A DNA stretch of 64,000 bases from Lagopus muta (lineage: Eukaryota; Chordata; Aves; Galliformes; Phasianidae). The position numbers and the translations under genes were made by a program. The notes below the pieces were generated by a model, which saw only the letters and a program-made list of their open reading frames with translations, did no database searches and was not told where the DNA came from. Shown piece after piece: positions 12,232 to 22,890 of the stretch. The stretch covers positions 2,207,778 through 2,271,777 of the forward strand of contig NC_064449.1 of assembly GCF_023343835.1 (NCBI RefSeq), read 5' to 3'. How positions within the stretch are numbered: the stretch's first letter is position 1; each line of letters begins with the position of its first letter.

Positions 12232-12620
12232 GGCAAAAGGAAGAGCTGGGAAACTACAGACTACTCAGCTTGACTTTGATATCCTAAAAAATACTGGAAG
12301 AAAACATTAAACAATCACTTTGTAAGCACTTAGAGGATAAAAGGCAGTAAGAGACAGCCAACATAGACTTGTCAAGAACAAATCATGTCAAACTAATCTA
12401 ATCTCACTCTTTAATGGGGTCATTGGCCTATGGACAGAAAAAAAAGTGATAGATATGATAGACCTTGACTTTCATAAGGCTTTTGACATAGTCTGACATG
12501 AGTTTTCTACAAGTAGGGAAATAGGACTGAAAGCAAATCACAGAAGGGACCATTGTCAAAAAAAAAATGACTTTGAATTTAATATCAGGAATCTGTTCTG
12601 AGAGAGGAAAAGTGATTTAA
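12232..12620 (+). mobile_element. Ancient CR1/L3-like LINE remnant, reverse-transcriptase segment (plus strand)
   Basis: The sequence follows the RT-coding part of old sauropsid CR1-type LINEs. In order it has 'GGGAAACTACAGACTACTCA', a block around ATTAAACAATCACTTTGTAA, 'GACTTGTCAAGAACAAATCA', 'TGTCAAACTAATCTAATCTC', and 'CTTGACTTTCATAAGGCTTT' followed by TGACATAGTC. The last codes for the F-x-KAFD-V trace near RT motif A. Frameshifts and stops make it a fossil. It shares orientation and family type with the 24.8-25.9 kb remnant. Confidence 0.85.
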
Positions 12621-13130
12621 GTCTCACAGGCACCTGGCCTGGACCCGCTCCATTCCAAGACTTTCTGACAATTCAGGCAAGCTAAAACAGAAACTCACAG
12701 ACTATACAAGAATGGCGTGGAACTGATGCCAAGACTGCTTTACAGAGAGAAAACACACAAAAATAAATATCAAGAAAGAATTGTGTGTTCTCTGTCTCAT
12801 TCAAATGTATATTGGTATTTATATATAAATAAGGCACGAATTTAATTTTAATGAATAATTAAATTACACATCAATATTGCAAGAATGGGGACAAAAGTTT
12901 GTCTTTTGGTAAACGTCTGCTCTTAAGGAATGGACTCAGTATTCCCTGGTGCTATTCAGTGTTTTACTTTTTATTCCCCCTCTATTTCTGACCTCACAGA
13001 ATTGTTCAAACCTTATGATTCACCACGTCTTGCAGTGTGATGTCTTTACAGAGACTGAAAAGCAGCAATTTGTTTCAATCTTCTTATTAACAGCGTGGGT
13101 GATGGAACTGATCACAGACACAGCCTATAT
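12621..13130. other. A+T-rich intergenic DNA
   Basis: A strongly A+T-rich core at about 12800-12880 contains ATATATAAATAA, TTTAATTTTAATG and AATAATTAAATTA. No gene was seen. The left end may be decayed LINE sequence continuing from the preceding element. Confidence 0.5.
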
Positions 13131-13225
13131 AGAATCATAGAATCATAGAATGCCTTAGGTTGGAAGGGACCCCAAGGATCATCAAGTTCCAACCCCTGCC
13201 CCAGGCAGGACCACCAGCCTCCAGA
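13131..13225 (-). mobile_element. CR1 LINE, short 3' fragment (minus strand)
   Basis: It opens with two tandem ATCATAGA octamers, then 'TTAGGTTGGAAGGGACC', 'AAGGATCATCAAGTTCCAAC' and 'CCCCAGGCAGGACCACCAGC'. After about 95 bp the similarity fades, so this is a strongly 5'-truncated copy. It differs in subfamily from the plus-strand copy 350 bp downstream. Confidence 0.92.
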
Positions 13226-13569
13226 ACATCTGGACATCTGTTCAACCTCAGATACCCCAGCTGACCTCCAGCTGTTTGGCAGGGTGCTGCTCTCCCGTGA
13301 GCCCCAGGTTCTCGTGATGCTCCAGGTTCTCTTGAGTACCCAACACATCTGATGTGGCACCCCACAAATACACTGCAGCATCCGAGCAGATCTCCCAGCG
13401 GTGCTGTGGATAAATCTGATTGAGTTTAGAAAGGTCTTGCAAAATCAGTGAGACGAAATGCTGTGAAGGCAAATGAGAAATCAACACTTTGCACAAGGAG
13501 AAGACAAATACATAGCCCGAAGCTCCTGCCTTCCAGCAATGGAAGGGACCTCATGAGCAGGAGAGGACC
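13226..13569. other. Unassigned DNA between CR1 copies
   Basis: Higher G+C than its surroundings, with no recognised family. It could be diverged repeat sequence, but I cannot match it. Confidence 0.45.
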
Positions 13570-13857
13570 AGAGTTTTGCGTGGTCTAACAGGGATAGGAC
13601 AAAGGGTTTAAAAGGCTTTAAACTAAAAGAGGGGATATTCAGGTTAGATGTTCAGAAGAAATTCTTTACTTAGAGAGTGGTGAGGCCCTATCCCAGAGAA
13701 GGTGTGGGTGCCCCCATCTCTGGAAGCATTCAAAGTCAGGTTGGTTGGGCCCTTGAGCAGGCTGAGCTGGTGGGGGGCCACCAGCCCATAGCAGGAGTTG
13801 GAGCCAGATGATTTTTAAGGTTCCTTCCAACCAGAGTGATTCTGTGGCTCTATGAAG
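13570..13857 (+). mobile_element. CR1 LINE, about 290 bp 3' fragment (plus strand)
   Basis: Ordered CR1 blocks are present: 'AACAGGGATAGGACAAAGGG', TTTAAACTAAAAGAGGG, GAGAGTGGTGAGGCCC, 'GGAAGCATTCAAAGTCAGGT', a TTTTTAAGGTTCCTTCCAACC block, and a terminal GTGATTCTGTGGCTCTATGA. The long minus-strand open frame across it is a by-product of the 3' UTR. Confidence 0.94.
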
Positions 13858-13904
13858 TATGGTTAATTGAGTGCCAACACCATTGCAGAGGTTGATCGGG
13901 GGAT

Positions 13905-13977
13905 TAGAGTGCAAAGGTTGGAGTAGACAACCTCGTGAAGTCCCTTCCAACCTCAACTGTCCTGAAATTCTGCTATC
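13905..13977 (+). mobile_element. CR1 LINE, minimal 3' end (plus strand)
   Basis: GGTTGGAGTAGACAACCTC, 'GAAGTCCCTTCCAACCTCAA' and TGAAATTCTGCTAT together form the last about 70 bp of a CR1 copy with a decayed terminal octamer. It sits about 50 bp downstream of a complete CR1 3' end, so it is a separate insertion or a partial duplication. Confidence 0.75.
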
Positions 13978-13980
13978 CTC

Positions 13981-14857
13981 AGTCCTCCATATCAGGGAGA
14001 TGATGCCCATGTGGAGCACTGCACTTTGAGAAACATGGAGGCAAAAGAAAAAAAGAAAGGAGCTTAAATGGGAAGAGGAGATTGAATGGGAAAAATGGGT
14101 TATATGGAAACCTGTAGGATATAGGCTCCATGAAAAGTGATTGAAGAATTCAGTCAGTCTGTTTCCACTTGGGAAAAGTAAAGCTACCCAAATGAGGATG
14201 TAAAATATGTACTAGATTGTTCTGAAGCATGGAGTGAATAACTGCTCTCCATCTCCTTTATGGTTATTGGCTTGTTTTACAGCAGAGGAGTTGAAGTTAG
14301 AAATTAGAAAATTACCCATCTACCACTATGATTTTGTTCAGGATCAGACTATCTCAGTAGCTGAGGGGATCCCTTATTTATTTTTTGGAGAAAAGATTAC
14401 AAGAAATTAAAGAGATACAAGAGCCTGAGTTGCCTTTAGAAATTGCATAGGGAAGGGTTGTTCAGTCTCATATCATACATAGCTTTATGGTTACTACGTT
14501 CTTGTGTTTTGCTCATGGTTATGGTGTAAAGACTGCCTCCAAGGGTTTCCTACTCTCGGTTGGTGGCAGGATTTAGGCTGCACAGAAAGGCACAGACACT
14601 GGAGGTGCTGGTTGGAGAATGAATTAATAATATTCAGCAGAGCAAGGAGTGCCTTTCCATACCTCTATGTGAGATAGGCTGGAAAGATAAGGTCCTCATA
14701 TAAGAAGAAATAAAGCAGCAATGAGTCACAAGCATTGGATCAGAACTATGAGCAGCAGTGGGTGGAACTGGTTGAAAATCTTCCAACAGAGAAAAAAAAA
14801 CAAAACAAAGAAACCCCACAGCTTTACAGTATTGCTATGAGAAATGTCATTCTATTG

Positions 14858-14888
<31 letters not shown>

Positions 14889-16806
14889 GTGGAAGAAATC
14901 ATTGATCCAGAGAAAATGTTTCAGTCTGAGAAAATGACAGCTTGAAATTACTCCAAATGTTAATTTTTAAAATCTTATCTCAGTTCAGTCCCTAATGGCA
15001 GCCCAGAGATCCACCGTGCATTGAGAACCCACCCCATAACTCCAGTTTCTATAAATTGTCTTCTTTGGCATTATAATTTATAGAGACAGTTTTGAGCAGT
15101 GTCTAATAAATTGCTCATCGGGACTTCAGATGGAAACTAATGGCTTCTTCTCAGTATCATTTGGTTTGGGCAAAGGACTTCTGGAAGGTCATGGCATTTC
15201 TGTCTTTTCTACAGGCATGAGCAGTGCAGTCTGGAGTGCTCAGAAAGAAATCTTCTGTCACATTCCTGTTCCCAACCCCCAGAGGGCAGGGGCTCTGTGA
15301 CCAACCACCTTCCCAACCCTTTGCATGTCATCTCTTCTCTTAATGTGACCCATCAGGTCCCATGCTCTTTGGCAGCCCAGACTTCATTTTGTTGCATTGA
15401 CTTCTCTCTTCGGTTTTGATTGCAGGCTAATGGGGACAAATTATTGTTCCCTTGGCAGAGACACTGACAGTCAGCTGGGTAATTATTGTCATTTGTACTG
15501 ATAAACTGGGACTCCCAGGTACCTTTTTTGCTACTGATGTTTCTCTGAAACAGCCCCAGCCATCTCTTAATGGCAGAAAGGAGTCAGTGTTCCCAGATGT
15601 CTGATCCTGAGACACACAGGCTACGAGAACTTGCATTCAGCACAGAAGGTGGGAGAGGTTCATAGTTTAACACACAGTTTAATTTATTATGTCATATTAA
15701 AAGCAGTACCCAGATAAGATCTTGTACACTCTGAATCCTTCAATTGACTGGGAGTTGTAGGTTTACAGCGCACTCTTATTGCCCATGTTTTGCATTCAGT
15801 CATCATGAGGCATGAACAACACCAACGCAAGATGGAGAATTTGTCTCCTCTTGCCTGCTTCCTTCTTGTCTTCATGAGTCTCCTGTACACTGCTTCATGA
15901 GCAGCATCTCTTGCTCAATCACATCACTCTGACTGACATTTCATTCAAAGCTGGGTATCTGAGCATCCTGGAGAATGTGGGCTTCAGTGCTGCAGTGCTC
16001 AGCAGGGGAATGTTTCTAGAACCTCAACTGGAAAGACTGCTTCAAGAAGGTGGAGATCAAGTTGAAAATGCTACCTAGCTACTGCACACTGACTGTTAAT
16101 TTGACACTTCCTCTTTAAAGTACTGGCTCTGTAAGGCATATAAACAGCTATCTGCTTTAAGCATATTCAGTCCTGCTTCTGATGTCTCTAGGTCTATCCA
16201 TTCAGCTTAAATATAATTGATGCCTGCTCCGAAGGCTTGGTGTTCTGCATCCTCAAACACTATTTCTTATGCTTGCTAGGAAAAGTTTGCCCATGATAGA
16301 CAGGCTCATGTCTCTGGGAGAGTTTGAGAGCTCTTCAAACAGTTCTGCATACTAGCAAACCATTCAATATTTAATTGCTCTTTCTTGACTGTATGGACAT
16401 TTTCTTAATGTGTTAGTTCAGCAGAGCAATAGGAATCTCTCAGCTTGGTGCCTGCGCCCCAGCTGTTTGCATAGCATGGCTCACTAAGTACTGTGCTCAG
16501 CTCCTTGCACAGGGCCCACGTACAATCTTTTTCTGCTGCAGAGCACCGAAACATGATTCCCACACAAAGATCCCAGGAAAACTCAATCCCACAAAAGCAG
16601 ATCTGTGTCAAAATCAGTGCTCAGTATGGTATAGTTCAAGCATGTGACTGCAAATGGGCGTGCAAAGGGAACATCCAGTCTTGGGCTCCAAGGTCTCCAA
16701 GGTCTCCAGGATGGGTTTCTTCATAGTAAGTGAACTCCTTGCTGGGGCAGCGAGGATCTGAACTTGGAATTTTTTCCATCTGAACTGGACTTTCTCTGCA
16801 CTATAA
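13981..16806. other. Unique intergenic DNA with a 26-nt A run
   Basis: No gene or named repeat. An A run (14863-14888) is not preceded by an AATAAA signal, and I see no obvious target-site duplication, so I do not call it a processed-pseudogene tail. The rest is mixed sequence with no motif that I can assign. Confidence 0.55.
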
Positions 16807-16807
16807 T

Positions 16808-16925
16808 GCAGACCTCTCAGATCCCCAAGCCCAACCTACCCACACCATGCCCACTATCCATGTCTCTCAGTGCCACATCTCCACTGTTCTGGCAGACCTC
16901 CAGGGATGGTGACCCCACCACCTCC
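16808..16925 (-). mobile_element. CR1 LINE, internal 3' UTR fragment (minus strand)
   Basis: CAGATCCCCAAGCCCAACC, 'TGCCACATCTCCACTGTTCT' and GACCTCCAGGGATGGTGACC identify a CR1 of the same subfamily as the 9.9 and 33.0 kb copies. The terminal octamers and the adjoining about 25 bp are missing or unrecognisable, which is unusual because CR1 copies normally keep the 3' end. Confidence 0.85.
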
Positions 16926-17655
16926 CTGAGCAAAATAAGTTTGCCATTGCCTGGAAGATGGGATGATTGTTATCTGTCAAAAGATTTGAAACCACTTTTC
17001 GTATCGGAGATGATTAAGGAAAACACAAAGTTGATTCCAATACAGTGCAAGCTTCCAGAGAGGCTTAAAAAAATAAGCAGTATAATACACCTCACTCACT
17101 ATTTGAACAAGGGTAGTGAATTTTAATTTAAGTGTTCTATTTTATATAGGAACATGGTTAATTTTCACAGCTTGAGAGGAGTTGGGGCCTGACTCTCGAG
17201 ACAAACCATTTTCCCTGGGAATTGTCTCCCCCATTAGAAGTCTTTACCTGGGGCAAAGCTCAGCGTGTTGTAGCTTCAGTCTCAGACATCCCACAGAGTG
17301 TGAATGGATCTATATATCCCTTGGGTTTTCTCATAAGTTTGAAGCTCAGTAGTTAATCAAAATAACTTTGAAGCCCTGGTAATGAAGTACAGCAATCTCT
17401 GTTTGCAGATGCTCTAGAAATTGAGTTGTTTGCTGGACAACCCCAGATGGGTTAGCACCATCTTCATCGGTAAAGAAACACTTCACTACAGTGCAAGTGG
17501 CCTTCCCACCAAGAACACTTTCAAGGGAGATTTTCCCTTCTGAAAGGAGCTGAAGGCCCCATAAATTGGTCAGTCCCTACCTGTAGGGGATGGTGCTGAC
17601 TCCCTGGGGCTCATGCCAGGGACATTGCTATGAGAAATGAGCACAGGGGAATTGC
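16926..17655. other. Unique intergenic DNA, nothing identified
   Basis: Mixed sequence, no RNA or coding signature. It may include the outer part of the LTR-like repeat that follows, whose left boundary is not defined. Confidence 0.45.
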
Positions 17656-17659
17656 CATG

Positions 17660-17830
17660 TCACAGCCTGAACCAGTAGTTAAGCACCAGGTGAGAAGGTG
17701 TGGCTAACACAGGGAGCTCAGGTGCGAGCAATACACCTGAGTGACCAGAAGGTGTGGAGCCTGGATCCACCCCTCCTCAACCCTGATTTAAGGGTTAGCA
17801 ACTGAGCAAATGGCATTTCTTTGGATAGGG
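17660..17830 (+). repeat. LTR-like dispersed repeat, copy A, with inverted E-box stem
   Basis: It matches the 53.75-53.95 kb region through the same series of blocks: GCCTGAAC, then an inverted repeat AGCTCAGGTG (17715-17724) / CACCTGAGTG (17734-17743) around a 9-nt loop, ACCAGAAGG, 'GGTGTGGAGCCTGGATCCAC', a TATA-like ATTTAAG (17786-17792), and a TTTCTTTGGA block. An E-box pair followed by a promoter-like A+T box resembles the U3 region of a solitary retroviral LTR, but TG...CA ends and a target-site duplication were not found. The family is not recognised. Strand is assigned from the ATTTAAG orientation and is tentative. Confidence 0.6.
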
Positions 17831-20800
17831 GTTGCACTCTTGTGTTGTCATTGGTTGTTGGCAGAAGGTGAGCTGATTTTCTGTCTTTGCTACCTGATAA
17901 TGCTCCATGGTGTTTGTATCCCATTAGAAGGCCCTGCTATTGCCCTCTTTTGCAGTATGCATGAGCCAGCAGTGTGCTCTTGCAGCCCAGAAGGCCATGA
18001 TATTTTTCTGTATAGAAGTAATGAAGGCCCTTGAAGGACCTGCAGAGTAGTGGGAAGCTTTTTATGGTTGCAGTGTAGGAAGAAAGGCAGAATTACCAGA
18101 GCAGCTTTCCAGGTTTTGTGATCACTATGGCTGGGGTGAACTGGAAGAATTACACAGCTTATGTGGGTGATAGCGTTCAATTGGGCAGCAGCACCATTCT
18201 CTATCTGGAAAGAGGGTGAGTTTTCATCCTACCTGGATACGCATACCTAGGGCTGAGAAACACATTGGAGAAGTTAAATACCTATCTAATATCCTTGAAC
18301 ATTCTGCCTTTGTTTTAAGTCTACTTAGTGCACATCATTTCCGCCTTGGTGAGAATGAAAGCATTATTTAACACCTTGCAGTTCATCTTCAGGAAACAGC
18401 TCTACACTTTGACCCTTCTACTACCCCTCAGATGCTTGAACCAAGTTTTCAATGTGAATGCATGCCAGCTAGCTTTGTAATATGGAACTGTCAGTCCAAA
18501 GTGAGGAACAGCATGTGAAGATCTGGTAATAGGGAAAAGAGAGGCTATCTGTAGAAGAGAAGGAGTAGTTAATCTATGCTTCTCCATGAATATTTAGAAG
18601 CAGTTCCTCAACTTGTGCTATGGAATATTACAGAAGAAAAAATAGGAACCTTCTTATTTAATCTTATTTATTGATTTATTTTAAATAACTTTGCCTAGAT
18701 TGCACAAATGCATATAGTCTGCATAAGAATGTGCTTGCTACTGGAATTACATGGTCTTTCACAGATCTCTTTCTGAAAGCAATGAAATCTGCTTGCTAAT
18801 CAGCTACAGGAAAAATAGAGCATTCCCCCACTCCCAACCTCAGTGCAGGAAGGGGCTATGCTAGAATGTTGCACTCAGGAAAACTTGCAGAAAGACTTGA
18901 ATCTATTTAGCAAACCTAAAAGGAAAACTGATCATAGAGTGTAAGTCCCAACAGATGGGAAAGATTTCTGATAGCCAGGGGCTTTCAGTCTAACTAACAG
19001 AGTAAGATTCAGTCAGTAAAGGTTGGAAGCAGATGGATTCAAGTCAGAAATAAGGTGCTATCTGGGAACTGTAAGGGAGATCAGGTTTTGAAGTGAGAAG
19101 TAGCTTCTTGATTGCCTGGAGTCTTTGAAGCATGATTCAGGGCCTTTGTGAAAATTGTGTACCCTATCACACATGGGGTTGAATTCCAGAACCGTGAGGT
19201 GGATTTGGTGACTGAGCCAAACTCACCCTCCTTGATCACCTTGAGCCTTATGCATCCAGGGCATCTCCTGCCTGCTACTTGTGGATTTACCTGCAGCTAG
19301 CCTGGGACTCCTTGGGCAGGGGGAATTCATCTCTGCCTTGAAACTCTTCTATAAGAAAGGTAACTCTTCTATAAGAAAGCCTTGTTTGCTCATCCTCAGC
19401 TGTGTCCAACCAAGCCTATGAAGTGACTCATAAACAATTTTAGCTTGTACATCACCAGAGCAGTGCTTGGAAACTTGATCCTACAAGTGAGATAGTCCAG
19501 ATGTGTCTATGCTGGACCACTCTAGTTTGTCACCGGGGATCAGCCAAGCTTGGATTAAATATGTATCACCTGGAGAGATCGGAGCAGATGAAACAAATGG
19601 ATCCTCCCCAGAGCACTACCATGGGTTCTGCTGCATTGCAAAGCTGGTGGGTAGCATGATGATTTGGGATTTTCTTCCTCTTCTCTCCTGAGGTGAGGTC
19701 AGCAGTGCAGACAAAGTGGGGCCAGTTTGAAACAAATTTTCTGCAATTGCTTCACAACCAAATTGAAATTTTCATTCCAGTCATCTTTATTTCTTCCTTG
19801 TGCACTGAAATAGTTTAAAATGTTCAGGTGAAGGCTGAGCCTGCAAGTTTTGGAAGGACTTGCTGCTATTACCCAGAAATAATACCTATCAAAACAAACC
19901 AAATAAATGTGACCCTCATTGTCGCCAGCCCTCAGTTAAGCCAGCTGATCTGTCTCATCTTTGTGTTTTCTTCCTCTCAGCTAAATCATTAACCATCATG
20001 CAGAGCTCATCCATCCCACTGCATCAATCCATTTTCTATTGGCAAAGGTGAAATTGCAGTCCACCAGCCAGGGATGCCAGTGTCTTGTGGAAAACAGAAG
20101 GGTTCCAAGGTGAATCCCCAAAGATGGAAACAAGCTGGGTAAAAGAAAACGTGCCAAAGGCTACAACTGCTGCAATGGTTCACAGGTAGGTCAAAGCCAT
20201 GAGATTTCCCCTTTCATTCTGGTGCTCGTTCCTCCTTTGAGCTTGGAGGAAGCATCTGCTTTTATCATGCTTGCTTTATCTTTTTTCTTTATTTTTTCTT
20301 GAGAAAATAATCATTTGTAGCATAGGTTGAGGAGGGAGGAAGGAGGGAAATGCTCCGAACTTCCCACTGGTTCTGGGAATATTAATTCTGGGGCTGTGTC
20401 CCTGTGCATGACTTGAATGCAAGTTTGGGCTCAGATCTCAGACTCAAGGATTCTGAGAAATGGAGATCTGTGGTCAGAAAGGTTCCCAGAGTAGAACAGA
20501 GCATTCAGGAGAGAGCGTCGCTTGAGGTTCTAGAGAAGTAGAAGAGGAGTTCAGGGCAGGGATCACGCAAGCGCACAATACCTGGGAATGGTCCCACGAC
20601 TCAATGCTGGATGATAGACCAGGAAGACACGGCCACCTTGGGCAGCTTTAAAATCCCTTCTGTCTTTTTCTCATGGAGCATACATCTCCCTCCATTACAC
20701 CTGGACTCCTTGAACCTAAGTTCCCCCTTTTTTTCTGTTGGTCCAGCAGTGTCCAAATTTCTCCTCAGATTCCTGTGTGAGCTTTAAGCTTTGGTAAGTC

Positions 20801-20860
20801 AGTCTCTGCTCCTGTTCCACATGGCTTGATTTTCTAGCAGTATAACTCACAGTTTCAGAC
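17831..20860. other. Unique intergenic DNA with one 20-bp tandem duplication
   Basis: No gene or transposon recognised in about 3 kb. A perfect-core 20-bp tandem pair lies at 19342-19381. An A+T-rich stretch at about 18640-18720 (TTATTTATTGATTTATTTT) looks unique and could be neutral or regulatory. Confidence 0.55.
19342..19381. repeat. 20-bp direct tandem duplication (2 units)
   Basis: Two adjacent units AACTCTTCTATAAGAAAGGT and AACTCTTCTATAAGAAAGCC differ only at the last two bases, consistent with a fairly recent slippage or replication duplication. Confidence 0.9.
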
Positions 20861-20869
20861 TCACTGAGT

Positions 20870-20995
20870 ACCAGCTGGGCAGTTCATCCTGTTAGTAGGA
20901 TTACATAATAACACTAGAAACCATAGTGACAATAAATTAACTACCTAAATTAATAGCAGCAAATTAGCACATTGTGAGATTGCGAGCCTGACTCT
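20870..20995. promoter_or_regulatory. A+T/TAAT-rich conserved-looking block
   Basis: Dense unique A+T sequence has AATAAATTAACTACC, AAATTAATAGC and CAAATTAGCAC in about 60 bp. These are clustered homeodomain-like cores without a repeat explanation. Candidate regulatory element only. Confidence 0.22.
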
Positions 20996-22610
20996 TTTTT
21001 TATTCCCCCAGGTCTAGTTTCAGAGCTGAAAGGTTCTGCCCTGCATTTTGCTATGGGATGGATTCATCTTGCAGACAGATGCAATAAGTTCAGGTAACCA
21101 GCTCATCACAGTCCCATTGTGGTCAGCAGTGATGTGCACAGAGGAACCCCAATGTACCTTTCCAGCTTCCCACAGTTAGGAAAAAAGTCCCAGTAGCATT
21201 TCAGAGTGAAATGGAGAAGCACCAGCCTTTGGGCATCAATTGGAAAAGAGTGAGGATGAAAGGTGCACGACCCAGAGGAGGAGAAGGATAAAATGTGTTC
21301 CTTCGGATACGAAATTGATTGAAAACCTACTGCTGTGAATAAAACAGGGCTGTTCTTCTTATACAATGGACAACTCTTTTGCTTGGAGCCTGAGCTCGTG
21401 TTTCACTGCAGCAAAAGTAGTTGGAAGCACCAGGATGGTGTCAAACACGGGACAGCTTGGCTCAGTAACCATGTGGGCTTTTGGAGATGTACATGGCAGA
21501 AGTCCCTTGGAGAGCCCCCCTGGAGGTGAGCATGAGGGTACATATGCATGGTCAGTGTGCCTGATGTGTACAAACCAAACTGGCTAAAATCCTCTGCCCC
21601 AGCATTTTTATACAAAGCTTTACCTCAGCTCAGAGGCAGCTAACTCTTTCCTGAGGGTCAGGCATTCATTGCAAATCCTCTCATGCCAGCATCACTTCCA
21701 CACTGCCCTGATGCTTCCAGGACATGGATCACATGATTTAGTGGGCAATTATCAGCTGCGTGTGTATGGGAGCACATGCATGGCACTGAGACTACCACGT
21801 GACACATCCTGGGCTTGATTAGGGACAAATCAATATTCATTGGGCTAACTGGGTGGTTATTTTTCCACTGCTCCACTAATAATAACAACCTGACTGGGTT
21901 GTGTCTCTCCTTCTGACTCAGGCAGAAACGGTCATTTAAAATATGCATGTTGGAGAAACATCCTTCACCTTACCTCTAGCAGGAGCACCAGAATGAATTT
22001 AGTCAGAGTGCCCCCATCTGTACAGTCCTGTCCGTGCAGGGGGAGGTGGAGTTGGGGTCTGCTGCTTTCAAGGCACTCAAAATCCCTGTATCTCTGCAAG
22101 GACAGCAAGAATCGATCCAACTCTCCTAAATCCCATTTCTTATTTAATATTTAAGATCAACACAATGGGAATGTAGAAATTGCAAACTCACACCCAGGAA
22201 AAAAAAACATCTTTAAGAGAGTGAAACACCAGCTGAGAACTGCCATCCTATCTACATCTTTCTTTCCTTTCAGCCAAGCCGTATTTTTTTGCTGGTATTA
22301 GTATTGATTTACATGAGCAGAGGGCAAATGGTTTTTTTCCTGCCCTTCAAAAAAGGATCTGCTCCAATGTAGCAGGGAGCAAGGCCATCTCATGCTCCGC
22401 TTTGGAAGTTGCCCTGTGTGGCCCTGGATGATGATAAAAGATGGGGACTTTCTGCAGAACTGCTGATGCACAGGTCCCAAAAACATATTAATTATAATTC
22501 TGGGTGGTAGGAAATTGTACGTGACACAAGTTCAGCCTGCACATAATTGCATCTGCTTGCATCTTACACTCAGGAGAAAGGAATAAGGAAGAAATAAGCA
22601 GGCTGTTTCT
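20996..22610. other. Unique intergenic DNA, nothing identified
   Basis: Short open frames on both strands without family features. No repeat recognised. Confidence 0.55.
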
Positions 22611-22890
22611 GAGATTTTCAAAAACGAGCTGCCTGATACCTCTGCAAGCAGAATAAAGTTATGTCTTTTTTCATTGTTGGCATTATCATAAATAATGTTC
22701 TGAGCCTGAATCCATTACTGAGTTGGAGAGAGACTCGTAGACCTTCGAAGGCAATTAGGATCAGCTGCAAAGGACAATGTGTTCTTTTTTTAATGTGTGC
22801 CTGTACAGCATTGTTACATTGGAAACTGCTCCTCTCCATGAAAACTTCTGATTAAAATAATCCCAAGTTGGGTAAATTTTAGATTTACCA
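22611..22890. promoter_or_regulatory. Conserved-looking unique block
   Basis: TTTTTTCATTGTTGGCATTA, CATAAATAATG, GGCAATTAGGATC, AACTTCTGATTAAAATAAT and TTTTAGATTTACC lie close together in sequence without repeats or coding structure. The texture is like a vertebrate conserved noncoding element. No direct evidence of activity. Confidence 0.25.

Noticed and set aside
14863-14888. A26 run as the tail of a processed pseudogene
   Set aside because: No AATAAA upstream, no coding remnant before it and no visible target-site duplication.
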